Shown one piece after another: positions 8,248 through 14,699 of a stretch of DNA of 21,557 bases; position 1 is the first letter of the stretch, and every line of letters starts with the position of its first letter. A model generated the notes under the pieces. That model was not told the origin of the DNA. It saw only the letters and a list, made by a program, of their open reading frames with translations, and did no database searches. Where the stretch lies: the NCBI GenBank assembly GCA_002361235.1, contig DESI01000095.1, positions 1-21,557 of the forward strand, given 5' to 3'. Position numbers and translations under genes: made by a program. The stretch comes from Porphyromonadaceae bacterium UBA3318. GTDB taxonomy: Bacteria > Bacteroidota > Bacteroidia > Bacteroidales > Muribaculaceae.

Positions 8248-8808
8248 TCAGGTTGTTATTATCTCGCGGGCCATGGTGGCGATGGTCCGGGCCGTGCGGT
8301 TCACTAATGAACGAGGAAGCCACACCGTCCGGTCGTGGCCGTCGTCCTTAACCTCGGCCACGGGCAGATACTGCGCGCTTACCACGGTGGCGCCCGTCTT
8401 GGTGCCGTCCGCTATCAGATACCGTCCGTCGGGGCGGTTCTCCAGCCGCAGTCCGGGCAGGCTGTAGCCGTGCATCACGGCCTGTGGCTCGCGCCAGTCG
8501 GTCAGGCTGCGCGGCCAGTCGCTCATCCGGAATTCCACCAGCCGCAGGAAGTCGTCAGGCACTTTCATCTCAAGCCGGCTGCCCGTGGCCTTCACATTCT
8601 TGCCGCCACACAGGCTCAGTGTCTCGTCGATGTCGCCGAAATCAGCTTCGCGCATCGTCTTCGACGCCCCTTCCGGCACCAGCTCGCCCGCCAGCCGGCT
8701 CAGCTCCATACCCGGGTCGCCGAACACCTCGGCCGCCGCTATCTCCTCCATGTCCTCGTCAAGCAGCATCACCGCCCGACGCGTGAGCCACGTCACCGGC
8801 ACGTTCAT
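8248..8808 (-). CDS. Putative phage head-tail connector/adaptor protein
   Basis: I do not recognise this 186-residue protein with certainty. It starts with a helical segment (LTRRAVMLLDEDMEEIAAAE, about 8-27) like many phage adaptors. It then has a beta-rich body with PDDFLRLVEFRMSDW (about 84-98), a phrase reminiscent of ring/adaptor proteins of Bacteroides podoviruses. That comparison is from memory. It has no signal peptide. Its ATG overlaps the stop of the preceding 75-codon gene (ATGA at 8805-8808), indicating translational coupling. It is the last gene of the portal-scaffold-capsid series, the position where adaptor genes normally lie. No tail gene follows. Confidence 0.5.
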   Translation of the reverse strand: MNVPVTWLTRRAVMLLDEDMEEIAAAEVFGDPGMELSRLAGELVPEGASKTMREADFGDIDETLSLCGGKNVKATGSRLEMKVPDDFLRLVEFRMSDWPRSLTDWREPQAVMHGYSLPGLRLENRPDGRYLIADGTKTGATVVSAQYLPVAEVKDDGHDRTVWLPRSLVNRTARTIATMAREIITT

Positions 8809-9032
8809 CGCATCCGGAAGATTTTGCCGCTATCGAAATAGCTGCTGTCCTCTATCAGCCGCTGCAACGCCGCGTTGTCGGTGGTGAAGGTGGCCGGGGT
8901 CTGGCCGTAACCCGAATAGCTGCCGCCCTTGAAATGAACCTTCACCACTCCGTATCCGGCAGGTATCAGAGCCTGCCATTCCATCAGCCGCACGCCGTAG
9001 GTGCGCCTCTCTTTCTTTCTGTTCGTGTCCAT
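8805..9032 (-). CDS. Small phage-module protein of unknown function
   Basis: This is a 75-residue protein with a basic N-terminus (NRKKERRTYG), a glycine-rich middle (KGGSYSGYGQTP) and an ending TDNAALQRLIEDSSYFDSGK followed by IFRMR. The function is unknown. Small proteins between capsid and connector genes are common in phages of Bacteroidales and may be decoration or connector parts. The start at ATG 9032 lies 25 bases after the major capsid gene, and the stop overlaps the next ATG by 4 bases. Both points support a real gene in an operon. Confidence 0.65.
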   Translation of the reverse strand: MDTNRKKERRTYGVRLMEWQALIPAGYGVVKVHFKGGSYSGYGQTPATFTTDNAALQRLIEDSSYFDSGKIFRMR

Positions 9033-9057
9033 AATCGTTGACTTGAATTAGAGTTCA

Positions 9058-10512
9058 TCACACAGTGGCCTCGCCTCTCCACAGGCTCCAGTCGCCGCCT
9101 ACGCACACCCATACCTGGCCGATGCGTGCGGAGGCCGAGATTCCCTTGCAGTCGTTCAGCAGATAGTACAGGCAGCCCTCCTGCGGATTCTCGGGAGCCG
9201 TCTCCTTGTCCCACATCCTGAACACCGTGGAATCCGTCTCGCGCTCCTCGCCCTCGCCGTCTATCCAGATGTGGCAGCTTCCCTTCAATGCCAGGGCGTC
9301 CCATATCAGGATTCCGTTGCGGGTGGCCTCCTGCCCGTCCACGCGGTCGCTGAAGCTATGCTCGGAGCTGTACACATAGTGCACCAGGCGGTTCTCGCCT
9401 ATCAGGGCGCCCGAATTGCTCCAGCCAAGACGGTCCAGCGTAGGCTCGCGCTTGATCTCGATGTCGCCGAACACCGTGTGGAAGTTCGTCACCGGCCAGC
9501 CGAGACTGTTCACCTTGCTTGTGATCTGGATCTCGGGATGCTTGCTGTAGTCCACGCCCTGTATCTGCTCCAGCAGGTTCTTGCCGGCCAACAGCAACGC
9601 CGTCTTGGGCACGTCCTCGCCGGTGAAGAACATCTTGGCCAGGGCTATGATCTTCTCGATGGTCCACTTTCCCTCGTGCTGCATCTCGCGCTTGAACTGC
9701 CATCTCAAGCCCTCGGTGCAATAAACCGTCTGCAATCCAAGGCCTTCCACGTTCACCTTGAATTTGCCGGGACGGCCTGCCCACAGCGTGCGGTTGCCAC
9801 GTACCTTGAAGTTGGATATGGCCTGCTCGGCCAGGATGGCGTTAGTGAAGGGGATGTGCTTTCGCTGGCTCTCGAAGTAATCGCTCACCACCTGGTTCAT
9901 GCCGCGTTTCTGCAGATATACGCGCGTGGCCTGGGGCACTATCAGCTCGGGGTCCACAGTCTTCTGCGTCTCGGCCAGCGAATTGGACAGTATCACGCAT
10001 CGCGATCCCTCCGGGATGGGCGGCAGCGACGAGAACTCGTCCGACGTCTGGCGGCGATAGCCGTTCACGGCACGCACTATGGGATTGTTGGTGGCGTTGT
10101 CTATGCCGGTCACATACAGCATCAGTGCCTTGCCGGGAGTGGTCACGCCTGTCTCGTCACATCCGTCCACGCCGGGCACAAGCAGCGTGCTGCACGGGCG
10201 CACCAACGCCTGGTCCGCGCTATCCAGGGGCAGAGTGCTCTGGATGCCGCCGCCGGCCACGCTGCCGACGGTCACAACGCTGCTGCGCGGCTCGTCCACC
10301 ATGTAATGGTCTATCTCCGGCGAACTTACCTTCACGCGCTTGGCCTGAAGCATCAGGTTCATCAGCGGAGTGTCGTCCGAGTTGAACCGGAACAACTCCT
10401 GGTCTATGTCGGTTTCCATCAGATGGCCGGGGGCCATGCCGCCTGTCATGTCGGCCACTGCACTCACGGTTACGCCCTTCGTGGGCTTGCTCAGTTCTAT
10501 TGTCTCGCTCAT
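9058..10512 (-). CDS. Putative major capsid protein (HK97 fold, SU10/DUF5309-like)
   Basis: The 484-residue protein has the look of an HK97-fold phage coat protein. The N-terminal part has FNSDDTPLMNLMLQAKRVKV (about 43-62), equivalent to the phrase these proteins use for the first N-arm segment, followed by SSPEIDHYMVDEPR. The middle holds a P-domain-like helix region (EKIIALAKMFF) and a segment PKTALLLAGKNLLEQI. The C-terminal 70 or so residues form a beta-rich appendage ending WVCVGGDWSLWRGE. Its place after the portal and the acidic scaffold-like gene is the canonical order for head genes. It starts at ATG 10512, preceded by a 7-base tandem repeat leader. An encapsulin is less likely, because a portal gene is present. 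The exact family could not be checked. Confidence 0.72.
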   Translation of the reverse strand: MSETIELSKPTKGVTVSAVADMTGGMAPGHLMETDIDQELFRFNSDDTPLMNLMLQAKRVKVSSPEIDHYMVDEPRSSVVTVGSVAGGGIQSTLPLDSADQALVRPCSTLLVPGVDGCDETGVTTPGKALMLYVTGIDNATNNPIVRAVNGYRRQTSDEFSSLPPIPEGSRCVILSNSLAETQKTVDPELIVPQATRVYLQKRGMNQVVSDYFESQRKHIPFTNAILAEQAISNFKVRGNRTLWAGRPGKFKVNVEGLGLQTVYCTEGLRWQFKREMQHEGKWTIEKIIALAKMFFTGEDVPKTALLLAGKNLLEQIQGVDYSKHPEIQITSKVNSLGWPVTNFHTVFGDIEIKREPTLDRLGWSNSGALIGENRLVHYVYSSEHSFSDRVDGQEATRNGILIWDALALKGSCHIWIDGEGEERETDSTVFRMWDKETAPENPQEGCLYYLLNDCKGISASARIGQVWVCVGGDWSLWRGEATV

Positions 10513-10516
10513 AATT

Positions 10517-10551
10517 AATTAGTAATTAGTGATTAATGATTAGTGGTTAAT
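10517..10551. repeat. Five tandem heptanucleotide repeats in the capsid gene leader
   Basis: The plus strand reads as five consecutive 7-base units: AATTAGT, AATTAGT, GATTAAT, GATTAGT, GGTTAAT. They lie 5 bases upstream of the major capsid ATG (minus strand), in an otherwise very short intergenic gap. The periodic AT-rich block could be an A/U-rich translation enhancer, a binding array or a slippage-prone tract. Confidence 0.8.
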
Positions 10552-10570
10552 AAAAAATTTTTGTTATAGG

Positions 10571-11092
10571 TTATCGGGCGCTGCGTGCCAGATCGAAAAT
10601 CGAGAATGCGTGTGTGGTCGCACCGGCGCCATGTCCGCCTCCGGGATGAGGAATGCCGTCGCTGTCGTTGCGCGTCAGCAGCCTCTCCTCGATGGCGGCG
10701 TTGCGCCCCCTGATCTCGCCGGCGGCATCGGCTTCCTTCACCGCCCGTTCGTAGTCCAGGCCTAAGGCAATCAGCCGGACCGTCTCGTCCGTTATCATGC
10801 CGGCCTCAATTTCCGCTTGCAGACCCGTCAGCGTTTCCTGCAGGCTGCCTTCAAGTTCAGGTTTGCCGAGAGTGGCCGCAATCTCGGAGGCCTCCGGCAC
10901 CTTCAGTCCTTCCGTTTCCGAAGTCTCTGTCCCGGCATCCTCCGGATTGTCTTCTTCGGCCGCAGGACTGACTTCCTGCACTTCTTCCGCTTCCCGCACT
11001 TCCTGCATTTCCTGCACCTCCTGCGCCTCCTGCGGAGTCTGACGCGCCTCGGCGTCATCTTCCTTCGGTTTCTTCTTTTTGAATAGTTCCAT
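10571..11092 (-). CDS. Acidic scaffold-like phage head protein
   Basis: This 173-residue protein starts MELFKKKKPKED and is strongly charged. A basic patch is followed by an acidic low-complexity region with tripeptide repeats (EVQ, EMQ, EVR, EAE, EVQ) and then helical segments. The fold is predicted to be mostly helix or disorder, as in many capsid scaffolding proteins. The gene lies between portal and major capsid genes, the normal place for a scaffold; that placement is the main argument. I chose ATG 11092. An in-frame TTG at 11119 lies inside the promoter box and is unlikely. The C-terminal part has a glycine-histidine-rich stretch (HPGGGHGAG). Confidence 0.6.
   Translation of the reverse strand: MELFKKKKPKEDDAEARQTPQEAQEVQEMQEVREAEEVQEVSPAAEEDNPEDAGTETSETEGLKVPEASEIAATLGKPELEGSLQETLTGLQAEIEAGMITDETVRLIALGLDYERAVKEADAAGEIRGRNAAIEERLLTRNDSDGIPHPGGGHGAGATTHAFSIFDLARSAR
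10976..11029. repeat. Six-unit, 9-base tandem repeat inside the scaffold-like gene
   Basis: Six imperfect 9-base units (for example CTGCACTTC, CCGCACTTC, CTGCATTTC, CTGCACCTC, CTGCGCCTC) follow one another. They encode a tripeptide repeat of glutamate, a hydrophobic or alanine residue, and Q, R or E. Copy-number change would stay in frame and only lengthen or shorten the acidic linker. Confidence 0.75.
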
Positions 11093-11115
11093 AATTGTTT
11101 GTTTTGGTTGACGTT

Positions 11116-11159
11116 GCAAAATTAGCCCCTTATCCTCCCCTTGTTTCCTTATCCGTTAA
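11116..11159 (-). promoter_or_regulatory. Promoter/operator copy 1, upstream of the scaffold-capsid genes
   Basis: On the minus strand a 17-bp motif TTAACGGATAAGGAAAC (11143-11159) is followed by exactly 18 bases and then TAATTTTGC (11116-11124), a perfect TAnnTTTGC -7 box. The same arrangement occurs upstream of the portal gene. The motif sits where a -33 element would be and beyond, so it could be an activator site or the recognition site of a phage-type sigma factor. The MITE-like element is inserted at its upstream edge without destroying it. Confidence 0.7.
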
Positions 11160-11345
11160 GAAACTGTTTAAATTTATTTTCAATGGATTTTGAGAAGATT
11201 TTTGAGATGTTTTCGCAAGTTGAGAAAGGAGAAACCTTTCGGTTGCGACTGCCGAAACTTGGCGAAAACAGCCAAAAAGATTCTTAAAAATCCATGAAAG
11301 AATCCATATAAAAATTTATTCGTAATAAATTTAAACAGTTTCTAA
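11157..11345. mobile_element. MITE-like palindromic element, 183 bp, with TAA target duplication
   Basis: A 19-bp perfect terminal inverted repeat, GAAACTGTTTAAATTTATT (11160-11178) and its reverse complement (11324-11342), bounds a 183-bp AT-rich block with no coding capacity. Each end is followed by TAA (11157-11159 and 11343-11345), consistent with a 3-bp target duplication. The interior is also a long imperfect palindrome: TGTTTTCGCAAGTT (11208-11221) pairs with AACTTGGCGAAAACA (11256-11270). The 3-bp TnA-type duplication and the GAAACTGTTT ends fit IS5/IS1031-group transposase targets. That family link is an inference. The block fills most of the 264-base gap between portal and scaffold genes and has lower GC than its surroundings. 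Confidence 0.75.
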
Positions 11346-11356
11346 AACCGTCGTTG

Positions 11357-12883
11357 TCACTCGAACGAAAAGTCGAACCGCGAACCGTCGAACAGCCGGT
11401 CTACCGTCAGGTCTGAACCCGTCCCGGTCACCCTCCTGATTCTGTCCGGGGTATAGAACTGTCCGATATTGTCGGCGTCCATGGCGGTGCATTGCTTGAT
11501 GAAATCGTCGAAACACAGCATCATGTCGGACAGCGCCGTCAGCGAATTGCGCGTCTGCTGGTTGTAAAGCGTACCCGACATGGAACCGGAATCCAGCTTC
11601 CCCTGCAACGCCCCGTTCACGCCCGATATGTCCTCCATCATCTTCATCTGGATGTTCAGCAGTTCAGTCAGGCCAATGTCCGTGCATTTGGAACTGATCT
11701 GCTGCGGCAGCGGCTCGCCGGCATGGGGCCGGAACAATATCACCCCGTCAAACCGGCTCCATTCCTCGGCCACCGCATCGAGGTCCACGCCCTTGGGCAA
11801 CGCGTTCTCCGGCATCAGCAGCACACCCTTGGCCGACGACTTCAGTATCCAGTCGTACATCGAGATCAGGCGGTTGGTGTATTTCTGCTGGTCGATGATG
11901 TCGCTCTCGAAGCTGTGTATCTCGCCGTTGATGTACGGATATGCCTTGAACACGTACGGATGGCCGCCATGCCTGTAGGGCGATACGCCCGAGTCTATCA
12001 CCACTCCATCGGGCGACAGGAAGCTCCAGCGCCATTCGTCGTCGACATACCAGCGCGTCTCAACCTCCGGAATGCCCTCCCTGCGCCGGCGCCGGTTCTC
12101 GTCCATCACCGCGGCATACATCTCGCGGTCCACCTTCCAGCATCGTCCCGTCGCCCGGTCATGGCAATGCCAGCGCGCCGGATAGGTACGTTCCCATATC
12201 TCCCATACGCGGCACGTCCGGTCGTAAGCCGTCACGGACAGGTCGCCATAGCATTTCACCAGCCGTTCGCGCTTCTCCTCGCTGTCGGCGAATGTAGCCA
12301 GCAGCGTCGCCGGAGTCATGTCGTGGATCTCACCTATCAGCGAAATGTCCCAGCCCCGGAAATCACGGCCGCTCATATCCATGAAGAACCTGTCGGGCTG
12401 CACGAAGTCGGTCCAGCAGTCGCTGACGCGCCCCTTGCGGCCATACCACTTCTTGTGCACGCACATCCCCGATATAAGAAATTCCTCCATGGTGCGGGCA
12501 TACACCTCGCCAAGCCGGTTCAGCTCCGCATTGTAGCGCAACAGCCGCTGCATCGTCGCCGCCTGCATCGCTTCCGACCCGTCGCGGGCCGTACACACCG
12601 GCTGCACATACCGATTGCGGAACACGCCCAGCACATTGCGCACCAAGCGCCGTATCAGATTGTTTTTCAATGGCGTGCGTCCCTGGTTGCGCATCTCCGC
12701 CTCCTCGCTCATCAGCCCTCCGGCCGTCTCCACCATGTCGCTCCACTGGTCGCCGTAAGTGAACCGTTTGCACCGGTCGCGGTCCTGCCGGTACCGGTTC
12801 ATCGCATTCCAGCTGCTCTGTGCCCGGTTCAGCAGATCGTCGGCCACGAACTGTTCATTGTTCCCTAACAATAGTTTCTCCAT
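11357..12883 (-). CDS. Putative phage portal protein (podovirus/P22-like type)
   Basis: Portal proteins form the dodecameric ring at one capsid vertex through which DNA passes. The 508-residue product shows portal-like phrases: RDRCKRFTYGDQW (35-47), RTPLKNNLIRRLVRNVLGVF (69-88), a central beta region with PYRHGGHPYVFKAYPYINGE, and then helical SFESDIIDQQKYTNRLISMY and SGVNGALQGKLDSGSMSG. It ends RFDFSFE, about where P22-type portals continue for a further helical C-terminal region, so it is on the short side. There is no frameshift in the frame itself. The ATG at 12883 is preceded by a promoter region that shares its architecture with the scaffold promoter. No terminase gene lies upstream, where it would be expected. 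The assignment comes from sequence character and gene order. Confidence 0.7.
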   Translation of the reverse strand: MEKLLLGNNEQFVADDLLNRAQSSWNAMNRYRQDRDRCKRFTYGDQWSDMVETAGGLMSEEAEMRNQGRTPLKNNLIRRLVRNVLGVFRNRYVQPVCTARDGSEAMQAATMQRLLRYNAELNRLGEVYARTMEEFLISGMCVHKKWYGRKGRVSDCWTDFVQPDRFFMDMSGRDFRGWDISLIGEIHDMTPATLLATFADSEEKRERLVKCYGDLSVTAYDRTCRVWEIWERTYPARWHCHDRATGRCWKVDREMYAAVMDENRRRRREGIPEVETRWYVDDEWRWSFLSPDGVVIDSGVSPYRHGGHPYVFKAYPYINGEIHSFESDIIDQQKYTNRLISMYDWILKSSAKGVLLMPENALPKGVDLDAVAEEWSRFDGVILFRPHAGEPLPQQISSKCTDIGLTELLNIQMKMMEDISGVNGALQGKLDSGSMSGTLYNQQTRNSLTALSDMMLCFDDFIKQCTAMDADNIGQFYTPDRIRRVTGTGSDLTVDRLFDGSRFDFSFE

Positions 12884-12895
12884 TTCTTTTTTCCG

Positions 12896-12939
12896 GCAAA
12901 ATTACCGGAACCGCGCCCCTCCGTTTCCTTATCCGTTAA
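12896..12939 (-). promoter_or_regulatory. Promoter/operator copy 2, upstream of the portal gene
   Basis: The minus strand repeats the arrangement seen before the scaffold gene: TTAACGGATAAGGAAAC (12923-12939), an 18-base spacer, then TAATTTTGC (12896-12904), followed 12 bases later by the portal ATG. The spacers of the two copies are mostly unrelated in sequence but identical in length. This points to a functional constraint rather than a recent duplication. Confidence 0.7.
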
Positions 12940-12985
12940 GATTAATGGTCGTCATACTTTGTTTCTGTATATCTGATTTTTTTGT

Positions 12986-12993
12986 TAACTTTG
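12986..12993 (+). promoter_or_regulatory. Putative -7 promoter box of the phosphocholine operon
   Basis: TAACTTTG matches the Bacteroidetes -7 consensus TAnnTTTG and lies 38 bases before the first ATG of the operon. A TTTG at 12958-12961 is the best -33 candidate, but its spacing (24 bases) is longer than the usual 19-21. The portal promoter lies back-to-back with it. Confidence 0.55.
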
Positions 12994-13003
12994 TTGCCTG
13001 TAA

Positions 13004-13018
13004 ACTTCATTATGAAGT
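13004..13018. promoter_or_regulatory. Operator-like palindrome in the leader of the phosphocholine operon
   Basis: ACTTCAT (13004-13010) and ATGAAGT (13012-13018) form a 7-bp inverted repeat around one base, directly after the predicted transcription start and 13 bases before the ATG. The single-base centre makes a stable RNA hairpin unlikely, so a dimeric repressor site is the better guess. A 7-bp palindrome can also arise by chance. Confidence 0.35.
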
Positions 13019-13031
13019 CAGACTCTGAATA

Positions 13032-13823
13032 ATGTTTAAACGAACTTACCTGATCGCCACCGTCATTTTAGCCTCGGCATGCCCTTACTCATCCGCCACG
13101 GACACCGACAGCATCGTCGCTCCGACCGAAAAAAACAACTGGGGTGCGAAACTTATAAAGTCGCCATTCGGCCTGAGCATCGACCTGCAGACCAAGTATG
13201 TATGGCGAGGCATGGAGATGATGACCGAAAAATCCGCTCCCGTCCTGTTCCCTTCCGTCAACTATTCGTGGAAGGGTCTTTACGTTTACTTCATGGGTGG
13301 CTATGCCGTCAACGGCCGTTACGCCGAGGTGGACGCGGGCATCAGCTACACGCTGCATGATTTCACTCTCGGAATCTACGACTACTATTACCCTACCGTC
13401 AGCGGAAAGAAGGATAAATACATGGGTGGAGGCCGGCACACGGGCCACTGGCTGGAAGCATGCCTGACTTACGAACCATCCCGATTCCCGTTCCGAGCTT
13501 CGATCAGCAATTTCTTCTACGGTGCCGACAAATACACCGATGCCGACGGCAAGGAAAAGCAGGCCTATTCAACATATCTGGAAATAGGCACATACTACGA
13601 CTTCCTGCACAGCAACCGCATATCGCTCACCGCCGGCGCGGCACTGAACAAATCATGCTACAACGACTATAAGCACGACTTCTCGGTAGTGAACCTCGAG
13701 CTGAAATACACCTACACCGTCCGTTTCAAGAGCGGTTGGCGGCTGCCCCTGCATGTGGCGTATATCTACAACCCGGCGTTCGACAAGTCGTACGTAAACT
13801 TCATAGCCAATTTCGCCTTCTGA
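13032..13823 (+). CDS. Outer-membrane beta-barrel protein, TorF/Gcw_chp-like putative porin
   Basis: This 263-residue protein has a signal peptide (MFKRTYLIATVILASACPYS, cleavage near residues 22-23). After it comes an array of alternating amphipathic strands rich in tyrosine and tryptophan, ending in NFAF; a C-terminal aromatic residue is typical of outer-membrane barrels. The segment LQTKYVWRGMEM (about 53-64) followed by PSVNYSWKGLYVYFMGGY is characteristic of the TorF/Gcw_chp putative porin family. It is the first gene of the phosphocholine operon, 3 bases before licC. It may therefore admit choline or a choline ester, or carry the modified surface structure; that role is an inference from position only. 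Confidence 0.8.
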   Translation: MFKRTYLIATVILASACPYSSATDTDSIVAPTEKNNWGAKLIKSPFGLSIDLQTKYVWRGMEMMTEKSAPVLFPSVNYSWKGLYVYFMGGYAVNGRYAEVDAGISYTLHDFTLGIYDYYYPTVSGKKDKYMGGGRHTGHWLEACLTYEPSRFPFRASISNFFYGADKYTDADGKEKQAYSTYLEIGTYYDFLHSNRISLTAGAALNKSCYNDYKHDFSVVNLELKYTYTVRFKSGWRLPLHVAYIYNPAFDKSYVNFIANFAF

Positions 13824-13826
13824 CCC

Positions 13827-14699
13827 ATGCCTTCCACCACACGCAACGCAATCATAATGGCGGCCGGGACCTCCACCCGGTTCGTGCCTCTGTCGGCAGA
13901 GATTCCCAAGGGTCTGCTACGTGTCAACGGCGAGGTGCTTATTGAGCGACAGATACGCCAGCTGCAGGAAGCCGGCATCACGGACATAACCGTCGTGGTG
14001 GGTTATAAGGCCGGGATGTTCGGATATCTGAAGGACAAATACGGCGTCAGTCTGGCATACAACGAGGATTATTACCGTTACAACAACACGTCGTCGCTGA
14101 TGCGCGTGCTGGACAGACTGGGCGACACATACATCTGCAGCTCCGACAATTATTTCCCCCGCAACGTTTTCATGGAGGAGCCCGAAGGCAGCTATTACAG
14201 CGCTCTCTATGCCGAAGGTCCCACCCGCGAATACTGCATTTCCACCGATGCCGACGGCTTCATCAGGGCTGTCACAATCGGTGGCCGCGACTCCTGGTAT
14301 ATGGTGGGACATGTCTATTTTTCGTGTGATTTCAGCCGAAAGTTCCGGGAGATATTGAGCCGCGACTACGAACTGGAGTCTACCCGCCTCGGATATTGGG
14401 AGGATGTGTACATCTACCATATCGCGGAGCTGCCTGAAATGAGGGTACACAGATACCGCGAACACGACATTGAGGAATTCGATACGCTTGACGAACTGAG
14501 GCAATTCGACACGAGTTATCTTAAGGACACCCGTTCGTCGGTCATAAAGCATCTGGCGCATGAGTTGCAATGCGGCGAGGAGGAGCTGCACGGTTTCTCA
14601 CACGTCCCGCATCAGGGCGACAGCCTGTTGTTCCGCTTCGTCAAGGGCGATGACGCCTACGAATACGACGGGGCCTCCCATCAAATCAGAAAGATATGA
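13827..14699 (+). CDS. licC: Phosphocholine cytidylyltransferase (LicC-type)
   Basis: LicC makes CDP-choline from CTP and phosphocholine. The 290-residue protein has the nucleotidyltransferase signature AIIMAAGTSTRFVPL (8-22) with the PKGL (27-30) lysine, the ERQI helix (40-43), the VVGY strand (57-60), YNEDYYRYNNTSSL (78-91) and the metal-binding SSDNYF (105-110). These match the LicC pattern closely. It is about 60 residues longer than the pneumococcal enzyme: residues 226-290 form an extra C-terminal segment (ELHGFSHVPHQGDSLLFRF and following) of unknown role. It starts 3 bases after the barrel gene and ends with an ATGA overlap with licA, so translation is probably coupled. It is cytoplasmic. 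Confidence 0.92.
   Translation: MPSTTRNAIIMAAGTSTRFVPLSAEIPKGLLRVNGEVLIERQIRQLQEAGITDITVVVGYKAGMFGYLKDKYGVSLAYNEDYYRYNNTSSLMRVLDRLGDTYICSSDNYFPRNVFMEEPEGSYYSALYAEGPTREYCISTDADGFIRAVTIGGRDSWYMVGHVYFSCDFSRKFREILSRDYELESTRLGYWEDVYIYHIAELPEMRVHRYREHDIEEFDTLDELRQFDTSYLKDTRSSVIKHLAHELQCGEEELHGFSHVPHQGDSLLFRFVKGDDAYEYDGASHQIRKI

Noticed and set aside
9058..10512. Capsid gene considered as an encapsulin nanocompartment
   Set aside because: Encapsulin loci have no portal, scaffold or adaptor genes; here these are adjacent and in phage order.
9271..10518. Long open frame (415 codons) on the plus strand opposite the major capsid gene
   Set aside because: It lies wholly antisense to a well-supported gene, has no recognisable motif, and is rich in His, Leu, Ala and Gln as expected from a high-GC shadow frame.
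11092..11119. TTG at 11119 as the start of the scaffold-like gene
   Set aside because: The codon is part of the -7 promoter box, so it would lie upstream of the transcription start. ATG 11092 is the sensible start.
11492..12868. Long open frame (458 codons) on the plus strand opposite the portal gene
   Set aside because: It is an antisense shadow of the portal gene with no domain-like features and the same biased composition as other shadow frames.
11143..12939. The repeated 17-mer considered as attachment sites or a duplicated insertion boundary around the portal gene
   Set aside because: Both copies lie exactly 18 bases from identical -7 boxes and directly before start regions, which fits promoters better than recombination sites. 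No integrase gene is present.
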